Source of the DNA: a virus | DNA: 61,770 nt | IMG/VR virus record: IMGVR_UViG_3300017991_000117 | Coordinates: 1-61,770 of that record | Strand: one strand, 5' to 3' | Shown here: positions 9,179 to 17,159 of the stretch, one piece after another | How the letters are laid out: each line of letters opens with the position of its first letter | How positions within the stretch are numbered: the first letter of the stretch is position 1 | Position numbers and translations under genes: made by a program | Notes under the pieces: model-generated | Told to the model about the DNA's origin: nothing | What the model saw: only the letters and a program-made list of their open reading frames with translations | Database searches by the model: none

Positions 9179-10168
9179 CTATACCCCGACGCCTTTTTTC
9201 ACTCCGGTCTTAGATTTAATCTGCGCATCATTTATGAATGACATTTTTATATCCGATTGTTCACTGTTTATAACACGCAAAGAATCTAAATAATAATACT
9301 CATAAGCATTCAACGCCGTATAAGTACCGCCTGCAACTACAGATACATCAACTAAACCCGCATAAGCCGCAGATTGACCTTTAGTATCTGTACTAGGAAC
9401 TACTGTACCCCGCATTCTATTTACAGACACTGTAACCGAATCATGAACCGGATTATCGGCAAATACGGCATATGGTCTAAAAACAAAACTCTCTACTATA
9501 ATACCTGATACGGCATAAGCCGCTGCTACATTATCTGCGTATATTCTATACGTGGCCAAAGAAGTTGACATCCCTACTTCAGTATAAATTACTGAACCAT
9601 TAGCAATAAAATATACTTTATCATTATACCTTAATATCTTAAATGTTGACAAGCCTCTGGTCCACGGAGTACTATAACTAGTTACCAACGATCCCAAACT
9701 ATATAAATCACAAACTAAAGTCATCGTACCTTGCGTATCCAGTTCCAACCGCATTGAAGCATAATTATTTGCATCTACGTACAAAACATAATTTATTAAA
9801 TAAACTGTAGAAACAGGGTATACGGTTATATGCGGTATAGTTACCCGAATCTCCGATTGAACATTAGTCCACACGGCTTTAGACTCAACACCTGCAATAG
9901 AACCCCCCACAGCACCTGTATCCAGAGTCAAATGTGAAGATCCTGTGGTCAAAGAACCGCTGCCCCCAGAAATGTCCGTCCAACGTGATAAATTTAAAAC
10001 CCCTGCTGTGAAATCATCATTCCACTGAAGCGGATCAAAACCAGATCCTTCTATAATAAAATTATTTCCCCCCGTAGAAGGACCCCTAAAAGGAGAAACT
10101 CCCGTAATGGACATAGCCATTCCATATAAAATACCGGTACCATAAATAAATGTATTATACTTAGCCAT
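9179..10168 (-). CDS. tail protein: IPT/TIG domain split by a LamG-like insertion
   Basis: The 329-residue protein begins a typical IPT/TIG Ig-like domain at residues 22-44 (ITGVSPFRGPSTGGN, then the GSGF turn). It is interrupted from about residue 50 to 235 by a beta-sandwich of the concanavalin/LamG type ('DDFTAGVLNLSRWT' ... 'VYFIANGSVIYTE'), and then the IPT domain appears to resume (VVPSTD...GLVDVSV...YEYYYL). Both domain types are common adhesive or carbohydrate-binding modules in tail tips. The ATG directly follows the stop of the J-like gene (TAGATG), so translation is coupled. It is probably part of the baseplate periphery or a short fibre. The split-domain reading comes from sequence pattern only. 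Confidence 0.65.
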   Translation of the reverse strand: MAKYNTFIYGTGILYGMAMSITGVSPFRGPSTGGNNFIIEGSGFDPLQWNDDFTAGVLNLSRWTDISGGSGSLTTGSSHLTLDTGAVGGSIAGVESKAVWTNVQSEIRVTIPHITVYPVSTVYLINYVLYVDANNYASMRLELDTQGTMTLVCDLYSLGSLVTSYSTPWTRGLSTFKILRYNDKVYFIANGSVIYTEVGMSTSLATYRIYADNVAAAYAVSGIIVESFVFRPYAVFADNPVHDSVTVSVNRMRGTVVPSTDTKGQSAAYAGLVDVSVVAGGTYTALNAYEYYYLDSLRVINSEQSDIKMSFINDAQIKSKTGVKKGVGV

Positions 10169-11596
10169 CTATGTCACCAAATTTATAACAAAATCCGTAC
10201 TAAGTATTCTGGCATATTCCGCAGGATCTACGGCAATATCCGATACTCCCGTTCCATCTTGTTCAGCCAACGTAATATAAGTCCAATTATCCACGCCTTG
10301 CACCTGCGAGACAACCCTATCAATATCAAACTCTTCTACATCATCACCCAGCTTCAACCCATTTATATACTCAGTCACCGCAGTCTTAACCGTTAATAAC
10401 ACACTATCAGGATTACCCGAATTAACTTTTAAATTAGCCTCTATCTCAAGATACTTAGGTTGAGCCGCTCTAAATAATTTATCCATACCCATGGAATAAA
10501 ATCTGGGCTGCGTAAAATATGAGGCCAAAGTCTCAATCATAGAATTATATTCGAATGTAATTATAACAGGATCATCCAAAGCAGCCGGTGCACTACCACC
10601 GGATATAAATTTTATACCGTCTTCAGCCATGTTACTATACGAATATTCACCTTCTCCTATTATCACTTCATAATCTGTTCCCTCTACAAACGTTACTCCA
10701 CCTGTAGTAGCTACTTCCAAAACCCTTATCAAGGGCTGTCTATCCACTTCTATCAGCGTTTCTACTCCTGGATAGCCTGTAGTGTACGTTCTCTCTACAG
10801 GGGCCTCAGTCATCGCCCAGACATCCACAGCGCCCGCATCAGTTTGTTCACGTGTAAGAAAAGTATCTTGTCCATACACCACATAAGCATCGTACACTGT
10901 ATTAAAATTATCTAGAACATAACTTTTTACGCCTGCTGGTGTACCTATATTACTACCTTCTACATGAAGAAGATAACGATCAGCTACTTCTCTATTTGTC
11001 TCCGTCCCCCTACCAGAAGAACTACGATTCCTATTATAAACCTCATCGAAACCTGACAACGGCCTTCGCATGGTCTTTATTGTATAAGCACCTATCGAAG
11101 TCTCTTCCCCGGTAGATACCGAAGCAGCTAAAACATCTAATTCATATTTCTCTGTTTCCGCGTTATAATAAGCATCAGGAGAAGCAAAAAACATGGTCTG
11201 GGTTTCAATCGTCCTAAAATTTATAGCCACCCCCGTTTCAGGATCTACGATAGTGGCTAACGGGAAATTAACAGGCACCGTAATATTTGCCGTCGGTGTT
11301 TGATTCCTGGAAAAAGTAACAACCACAATAGAGCGAGAACCATCCCACCGAACAATTCCCTCGTTGAACATAATGCTATCAACATCATCGGGAACAAGTT
11401 TTTCTACATTTTTCAAGCTAGCTAAATCATTTACATAAACAACACGCTTATTCTGGTCCTCCATCACCTCTGATACAGGATCTATTTGTAAGTCTCTAAC
11501 CGGACCTATAGCCGTATCCAGAGTGGGATCTCTGAGATTAACCCCATCTGCTATCATCACCCCAAATTGCGGTGCCGTTATATTTCCAACACTCAT
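10169..11596 (-). CDS. baseplate wedge protein, J-like (Mu gp47 / P2 J family)
   Basis: At 475 residues it is in the usual size range for J-like baseplate proteins. The middle part shows family features: a 'GEETSIGAYTI' segment, then 'GRGTETNREVADRYLLHV' and 'GTPAGVKSYVLDN', the region that in J-like proteins organises the wedge dimer. The C-terminus has 'DVEEFDIDRVVSQVQGVDNW', typical of the last domain that contacts neighbouring wedges. It is preceded in the operon by a gp25-like gene, the standard gp25-J order. Its role is to form the wedge ring that triggers sheath contraction on binding. Confidence is high. Confidence 0.85.
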   Translation of the reverse strand: MSVGNITAPQFGVMIADGVNLRDPTLDTAIGPVRDLQIDPVSEVMEDQNKRVVYVNDLASLKNVEKLVPDDVDSIMFNEGIVRWDGSRSIVVVTFSRNQTPTANITVPVNFPLATIVDPETGVAINFRTIETQTMFFASPDAYYNAETEKYELDVLAASVSTGEETSIGAYTIKTMRRPLSGFDEVYNRNRSSSGRGTETNREVADRYLLHVEGSNIGTPAGVKSYVLDNFNTVYDAYVVYGQDTFLTREQTDAGAVDVWAMTEAPVERTYTTGYPGVETLIEVDRQPLIRVLEVATTGGVTFVEGTDYEVIIGEGEYSYSNMAEDGIKFISGGSAPAALDDPVIITFEYNSMIETLASYFTQPRFYSMGMDKLFRAAQPKYLEIEANLKVNSGNPDSVLLTVKTAVTEYINGLKLGDDVEEFDIDRVVSQVQGVDNWTYITLAEQDGTGVSDIAVDPAEYARILSTDFVINLVT

Positions 11597-11598
11597 AA

Positions 11599-12039
11599 TC
11601 AGCTCCTTAATGAACCGCTAACCGGAAAATTAGCAGCCCCAGATACTGTAATAATTTCTAATTTCCAACGAATTATTCTACCATCAGCTAAATCCGGCCA
11701 AAACTGCACGGGAGAAAAATCATAAATAAGTTCTTCTGCCGTTCGCTGACTAAATTGATAAGTTCTTTGTGCTCGTCTAAGTCTCTCCAAACCGTTTCTG
11801 ACCAATAATTGAAAATCTAGCATAACCGGCACATTTAATGTTGCCGCAGAAGGATTATTTTGGTCCAATCCCACAGCAGAATCCAAGCCGCACCCGATTC
11901 CACCAATATCTCTAACGTCTGTGGATAAAGTCATTTTACAATCTTGCTCTGTCTTAGCTTTACCCGTCACCTTTTTATATAAACCTGTGGATAAGCTCCT
12001 TACGTAATCTCCATTTTTTATTTGTAGCGTATAAGACAT
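11599..12039 (-). CDS. gp25-like (P2 W) baseplate wedge protein
   Basis: The 146-residue protein carries a run including CKMTLSTDVRDIGGIGCGLD and a C-terminal 'DFSPVQFWPDLADGRIIRWKLEIITVSG' that fit the gp25/W fold, whose partners are J-like wedge proteins and the first sheath ring. It lies directly before the J-like gene and overlaps the upstream frame by one base at 12039. The sequence is diverged: the usual 'GERxxxPEFG' signature is replaced by 'DVRDIGGIGCGL'. The call rests as much on order as on sequence. Confidence 0.6.
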   Translation of the reverse strand: MSYTLQIKNGDYVRSLSTGLYKKVTGKAKTEQDCKMTLSTDVRDIGGIGCGLDSAVGLDQNNPSAATLNVPVMLDFQLLVRNGLERLRRAQRTYQFSQRTAEELIYDFSPVQFWPDLADGRIIRWKLEIITVSGAANFPVSGSLRS

Positions 12040-12554
12040 TATGGCACTTGTTCAGCTTCGCGCATCAAGGCTTGATATATGGCGTCATCCAAAATTTGTA
12101 CTGACGCAACCAATTGAATCTTTGTATCCTCCCAATAAGATATAAGTTGGTCCACTTCATCCATATAACTAACCATATTGTGAAAACTTTCTCTGGTAAT
12201 AGCCAATGAACTCACCGCACTCTCAAACAGACTTCTCGCAGGATCTAAAAAGTACTCATAAAACTCCGGACAAAATTCAGCTAGCGGTCCTTCCGGTGCA
12301 CTCATTAACTGTTCTCTGATAGCTTCAATAACCTTTTGAAACTGCTCCCACAAAAATTCCTCGGCCTTGGCTAAAACATCCCACTGAGCTAACCACGCTC
12401 GTAATGCTGCGATTTGAGCATCAATAGCCGCTATAATACTCAGGAGTAAAGCTTTCAGAGTTTCCAAAATTTTGGAAGCCTGTTCGTAAATCCATCTAGC
12501 CACACATTTTGCCAAAGGTCTAGCTGGAGAACCCATATAAAAACTCCTTCCCAA
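12039..12554 (-). CDS. helical protein of the baseplate operon, unknown function
   Basis: This 171-residue protein is predicted to be almost entirely helical, with an Ala/Leu-rich amphipathic stretch at about 30-60 and aromatic-rich helices later (FCPEFYEYFLDPARSLF). It is not recognised as any known baseplate family. It sits between the spike and gp25-like genes. The first ATG is at 12554; a second Met at residue 7 (MGSPARPL) is also possible. Likely roles are a baseplate structural subunit or an assembly factor; neither can be supported from sequence. Confidence 0.55.
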   Translation of the reverse strand: MGRSFYMGSPARPLAKCVARWIYEQASKILETLKALLLSIIAAIDAQIAALRAWLAQWDVLAKAEEFLWEQFQKVIEAIREQLMSAPEGPLAEFCPEFYEYFLDPARSLFESAVSSLAITRESFHNMVSYMDEVDQLISYWEDTKIQLVASVQILDDAIYQALMREAEQVP

Positions 12555-12585
12555 AAATTATATTAACACAAAACATTTACAAACC

Positions 12586-13908
12586 TTAAACAGTCCTAAC
12601 AGTAGTACTTAAACAAACTGGTGTGGGCAACAATGCAGCTAAAGTTGCTGCCGCAACTCCCGCAGCAGCTAAAGGCAAATTTGGAGGAAATATTGACGCT
12701 GTATTTAAAGAAGCACTAAGAACAGTTAAAAATGTAACCATAGCCGCAGAAAAACTATCGCCTTTAACCACCCGATCAGTTGCTGCCGCACTTCCTAAAT
12801 TAACAAAACCGGATAAACTTATGCTAGGAGCGCTAACAGCAACAGAAGCCGAAGAACTCAAACTCATGGTACCTGTAGAATTTAGACTCATCGAACCACT
12901 AGAAGTGATATTAACCGTAACCCCTGTTATATCAACAGAAGTAATTGCCGTTAAACTTGTACTAAGATTATTTACACTCCACTGGGCCAATGGCGTAGTC
13001 CAAGAAAATTTTGTCGCTAAATTAGCAGATACAACAAAATTTCCTAATGTATCAATCTTTTCTTCATAAACATCAATATTACCGCTCAAATCCTTTAACA
13101 GTGTATAATCTCTTACAAATTGTCCAGCTTCTCCAATCATAGGAGAAAATAGAGTATCATTAATAACATCCCCACAAGATTTACGCGCTATAGTGGTACC
13201 ACCAGGAATTAATCCACCATATCGTATATCGTAATTAACTTCCTGTGCCTGACCACCTCTAGCACTATATATATTAGTCTCTTGTTCATCTGTTGGCAAA
13301 ACTCTACGTCTAGCACCACCCCTTCTTATTTCTGAAGACTCTCCCACATTTTCTATCTCTAATGTTGTTGTAGTAGTAATATCACCCGTTGGTTTATTTA
13401 TATTAATACTATGGGGTCCACTACGTATCTTCGCCCTATCGCCTAAGTGTAAAACAGAATTACGTGCACTCATAAAATCCCAATCACCGGGTCTCAATCT
13501 TTCTCTGCCCGATGCAGGACCCCATCCAATTCCACCCCGGGCCTCATTTTCTTGATCATATTGATCAAAACCCTCATAGAAAATAGCATGATAACCTAAA
13601 GCATAAGCCGTACCATTAGCATCAAACGCAATGAGTAAAGAATCTCCCACCTGCGGTATATATCGACCCCAGGAAGAACGTAAATAGTTCTTATCACTCT
13701 CATTCATTTTGGGTGGAACCGACAAACCTAATAAAGGAATTGTTACTTTTCTACTGTAAGCTAAGGATTCAAACAATACATTTACAGTCCCCTCATCAAC
13801 ATATACATCAGTTACCCTAGCCCGATGTATACTATTCATAAAAGAATTCTCCTTAGACTTACGACTTAAAAAAGAACTAGATTCCTTATTTACAATATTT
13901 CTTCCCAT
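12586..13908 (-). CDS. baseplate spike protein, gpV/gp5-like (OB fold plus beta-helix)
   Basis: The 440-residue protein starts with an N-terminal helix and an OB-fold-like domain at about 27-110 (ARVTDVYVDEGTVNVLFESL ... 'PQVGDSLLIAFDANGTAYALG'), as in P2 gpV and T4 gp5. From about 310 to 375 there are short alternating beta repeats rich in Ser/Thr ('MSLNSTGTMSLSSSASVAVSA'), the intertwined trimeric beta-helix that forms the membrane-piercing needle. The last 60 residues are hydrophobic and Ala-rich; no obvious HxH iron-binding tip is seen, so a separate PAAR-like tip might exist elsewhere. Its start overlaps the stop of the hub gene, fitting hub-spike co-assembly. Confidence 0.8.
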   Translation of the reverse strand: MGRNIVNKESSSFLSRKSKENSFMNSIHRARVTDVYVDEGTVNVLFESLAYSRKVTIPLLGLSVPPKMNESDKNYLRSSWGRYIPQVGDSLLIAFDANGTAYALGYHAIFYEGFDQYDQENEARGGIGWGPASGRERLRPGDWDFMSARNSVLHLGDRAKIRSGPHSININKPTGDITTTTTLEIENVGESSEIRRGGARRRVLPTDEQETNIYSARGGQAQEVNYDIRYGGLIPGGTTIARKSCGDVINDTLFSPMIGEAGQFVRDYTLLKDLSGNIDVYEEKIDTLGNFVVSANLATKFSWTTPLAQWSVNNLSTSLTAITSVDITGVTVNITSSGSMSLNSTGTMSLSSSASVAVSAPSISLSGFVNLGSAAATDRVVKGDSFSAAMVTFLTVLSASLNTASIFPPNLPLAAAGVAAATLAALLPTPVCLSTTVRTV

Positions 13909-16370
13909 TACTTCTTCTTATTTGTCTCTACTTTAGTTTGTTTCAGCAACTCCGCTAAATTATAAGGTCTATTACCATTACCAAAATGCGCGTGTATAGG
14001 TCTCCCCCTATCATCTAGCCTACCACCCCAACCTCTAATTTGATTAACGTTAATTGTTGTATCAACATTAGAATTCCACACAATACTGTGCTGCAAATTA
14101 ACTATATTTGCATAATAATTTCGCTTCCTCCAAAAAATAGGTCTATTTACCATCAAACCAAACATAGGTACTACCGGAATAGATGTATTACGAGCTTCTG
14201 CATTAACCCTATTTAATTCAAGAGCACAAAAAAATTGAGCAGCTCTGTCACCTTCTAAAATACCCCAAACATTACCATCCATCACTCTAACACCCAGTAT
14301 AGGAATCAACTCCTTTATCGAAGATATTTGATATCTTGTTTCTAAGTTATTCAGAGCTGTTTGATTCTTAAAATAATTGGGCTGCGCTCTATATACAGTA
14401 AGAACACCTTCATCCGTAGAAGTATTGCTAAAACCTAACTGTTCATGCTCTTCCACAGTAAATTCACGTTCATAATTAAACTCAGCTTTCTTCTCATAAT
14501 TATATAATTCTAAATCAGCATCAAGCTTTGTAGTCTCAAAAACCATACTGGTTAGTTTATCTACATCAGAATATTCACCGTCATATGATTTTGCAAAAAT
14601 ATCGTTATAACTGTTGTTAAAACTTTTATTCACGTCATCAACATAGCTATCTGCAATTCCATACTTACCCACGAATTCCCCCGGATCAAAATCAAAAAAT
14701 GGCATTTCAAAGATCACATCGCCTTTAGGCGTAGCATAAAATCTAAAATCAATTCTCTGCGCCAAATCATAAATATATGACAATCTATCCCTAAAATGAG
14801 AATGGATAGAGCTTATCGTACCCATCCCCCGATCCAAAACATCGCCCAAATTAGTATCCAAAGTAGCTGGGGCGAAGTAGTAAACTTTACCCCCGCCAAC
14901 AGGATACTTGTCTAAATTAGTTCCTATAACAGTTATTATATCCTCTATCTTCGGCATTCCCGACGTAAGCAATTCAGTAGGTATATCTTCATCTCGATCC
15001 AACATATCTGTTAAATCTATTTCCCTAACCCTGTGATGTATAATTTCATTCCACTTATTTAAGTCCTCAATACCACTACCCAAAGCCTTATCCCCGGTTG
15101 AAGCTTCAGCCCCGTCATATTGAAAATATATATAGTGCAATCCTATGGCATCTGACCTACGCTTAAATCCAACATTACGAGAACTGGTCACAGCAGCCAT
15201 ATTCAATTTATCCAAGCGTTCTATTCTACCTGCTTGTTTATGTTTTCTAATTACGTTTTCTCCGGTCTCCGTAAGTGTCTCTGCCCTCACATCAGGACCA
15301 GGCAGTATTTTCTCTAGCTCATTCGGACTAATATTCATTATATTGGTCAAATAATTCAACCTGGCATCCGCATCCATATTAGCTATCTCACGCATTACCG
15401 TTTCATTAATAACTTTTTCCGCAGATTGCGAACCAAAAAATATTGTCTCTAATATTTCAAAAATAGTAAAACCTTCAAAAATTTCTTGAAAAGGAATTAC
15501 CCCGGTGCTCGAAACAGTATTCAATTCTTCACGAAGAACATCCTCGATATTAGGATCAGCTAAACCCGTAGACAATTGAATAAGAGAGTATCTGGCCATT
15601 TTTGTTACATCAGTACATGTAATTGTAACATTAGAACTTTTATTTACATCTGAATCCTCAGTATAACTCGTAACAAATCCGGTAAACATCCAATACCATC
15701 TGCGTGCGTCAAAAGGATCTCTAAACACTACGCGAACAGGATCATTAGAATGAAATACGCAATCACCTTCTTGAAAAGGATAATCATGTATAATACCACC
15801 CGGATATTTAACTAACTCCGACTCCGAATTGGTAGGATTAACTTTACTCCGGTATCCCAATTTTTCCGTTATAACAGATCTCTTGATAGACCCCCACGGA
15901 GTCTCAGCATCATAGGCAACTGCTAATTTATTCTCCTCTTGTTCCCTTAAATTCATCAACTCTTTTTGTACTTCGCTACTAAAAGAATCGACACCAAGAT
16001 TCTCATCACTAACACCGGAACTAATAGCATCCCAAAGATCCTGATTTAAATGCTGGAACTCATCTATATTATTATATTCACTCTTTTTTATAGTTCCATC
16101 TATATACTTGTTATAATTTGCAATAGATTGTCCTATTGCGATTAAATCCTGATGTGTGATAATATAACGGTCTTCATGATTATTAAGGGTAATAGCGCAA
16201 GATCCTGGAGTTCTCTCCGCACTACCTCCAGATTGATTTACCCGCACAGAAAGAACATCGTTAGTAATTTCTTGCCCATAAATAAATACTCTATACGCAG
16301 GAAAAGCTGTCCTATGTACAGTTCCACCGGCCAAAACATCTGCGTATGCTACTTCGTCTAAACTTGCCAT
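13908..16370 (-). CDS. baseplate hub protein (gp27 / gpD-like)
   Basis: This 820-residue protein begins with a region (residues about 20-70: 'AYRVFIYGQEITNDVLSVRV' followed by 'CAITLNNHEDRYI') characteristic of tail hub proteins of the gp27/gpD type, whose domains build the ring at the tube end. A second half contains 'DLAQRIDFRFYATPKGDVIFE', a typical hub segment, and a C-terminal domain with 'GWGGRLDDRGRP'. It lies directly before the spike gene, as expected for a spike-hub pair. It is larger than T4 gp27 (391 residues), with charged insertions at about 90-150 and 320-380. The exact fold assignment needs structure prediction. Confidence 0.75.
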   Translation of the reverse strand: MASLDEVAYADVLAGGTVHRTAFPAYRVFIYGQEITNDVLSVRVNQSGGSAERTPGSCAITLNNHEDRYIITHQDLIAIGQSIANYNKYIDGTIKKSEYNNIDEFQHLNQDLWDAISSGVSDENLGVDSFSSEVQKELMNLREQEENKLAVAYDAETPWGSIKRSVITEKLGYRSKVNPTNSESELVKYPGGIIHDYPFQEGDCVFHSNDPVRVVFRDPFDARRWYWMFTGFVTSYTEDSDVNKSSNVTITCTDVTKMARYSLIQLSTGLADPNIEDVLREELNTVSSTGVIPFQEIFEGFTIFEILETIFFGSQSAEKVINETVMREIANMDADARLNYLTNIMNISPNELEKILPGPDVRAETLTETGENVIRKHKQAGRIERLDKLNMAAVTSSRNVGFKRRSDAIGLHYIYFQYDGAEASTGDKALGSGIEDLNKWNEIIHHRVREIDLTDMLDRDEDIPTELLTSGMPKIEDIITVIGTNLDKYPVGGGKVYYFAPATLDTNLGDVLDRGMGTISSIHSHFRDRLSYIYDLAQRIDFRFYATPKGDVIFEMPFFDFDPGEFVGKYGIADSYVDDVNKSFNNSYNDIFAKSYDGEYSDVDKLTSMVFETTKLDADLELYNYEKKAEFNYEREFTVEEHEQLGFSNTSTDEGVLTVYRAQPNYFKNQTALNNLETRYQISSIKELIPILGVRVMDGNVWGILEGDRAAQFFCALELNRVNAEARNTSIPVVPMFGLMVNRPIFWRKRNYYANIVNLQHSIVWNSNVDTTINVNQIRGWGGRLDDRGRPIHAHFGNGNRPYNLAELLKQTKVETNKKK

Positions 16371-16373
16371 TCT

Positions 16374-17159
16374 TTATCCCAAATCGTTCATAAATTCCCT
16401 ACTCAGATTAGACACCAAAACACTATAAATATAATCCAATGAAGGATAAGAATTCTGCGCCGTAAATCCAAAATTATAATTTACACTAAATGGTGTAGGT
16501 TCTGCGGAATCTGTAAACTCCAGAGGTCTATCAAAATGTCCAATAAAAGTAATGAGAGTATTACCAAATAAAGGACTGGAATATGTTATATAATAATAAA
16601 CAGGTGCCCCACTTCTTGGGTCCATCACAGGTTCTCTAGTAAGCGTATGCAAATTATGAAAATTAGCCAACTTAGCAGCGCCCGCCATACTTTTAGCAAC
16701 ACCTTTTTGTTCTAAACCAACTGCGGCATCCCTTTGAGCAATAGTTTCAGCGGATTTCTGGTTTAACCAATCAACCCCCTTTTCTATACGCCCGGATACC
16801 TCATTAACCCAACCCCCTTTTTTATACCCGCCGCGTTTAAGATTTATATTCCCTGTTTGTCCGGAAAACTCCATTTGAAGAATATCATTATTCCTACCGA
16901 CCCTATTAGTCCAATGAACAAATACAGAACCACCTTGAGTATCTTTTTTAGTTATACGTTTAGATGAACGAAAAGAAACTGTATTAGGATTCACATGCAT
17001 ACTTACACCAGGAATTCCATAACGCAAGCGATAAGAAGAAGTTAGATAAAAAGGTGTGCGCAAAGACACAGCCTCATACGGATTCAGTGCACGTTCCAGA
17101 GCTTTGGCAAAATTAGGGATACTACTAGTCTCATTAAATAATTGTGCAATGGCAGTCAT
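16374..17159 (-). CDS. baseplate/tail-initiator protein between tape measure and hub
   Basis: The 261-residue protein contains 'GGSVFVHWTNRVGRNNDILQMEFSG', followed by 'GNINLKRGG', and a C-terminal 'TFIGHFDRPLEFTDSAEPTPFSVNYNFGF' segment. This beta arrangement resembles the tail proteins that link the tape measure end to the hub in several myoviruses, some of which carry a LysM; no LysM is seen here. Position between the tape-measure and hub genes supports a role at the tube-baseplate junction. The specific family is not recognised with certainty. Confidence 0.55.
   Translation of the reverse strand: MTAIAQLFNETSSIPNFAKALERALNPYEAVSLRTPFYLTSSYRLRYGIPGVSMHVNPNTVSFRSSKRITKKDTQGGSVFVHWTNRVGRNNDILQMEFSGQTGNINLKRGGYKKGGWVNEVSGRIEKGVDWLNQKSAETIAQRDAAVGLEQKGVAKSMAGAAKLANFHNLHTLTREPVMDPRSGAPVYYYITYSSPLFGNTLITFIGHFDRPLEFTDSAEPTPFSVNYNFGFTAQNSYPSLDYIYSVLVSNLSREFMNDLG

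Noticed and set aside
12623-13069. 148-codon plus-strand open frame, Ala-rich
   Set aside because: It is antisense to the beta-helix part of the spike gene, where repeated strands make the opposite strand look coding.
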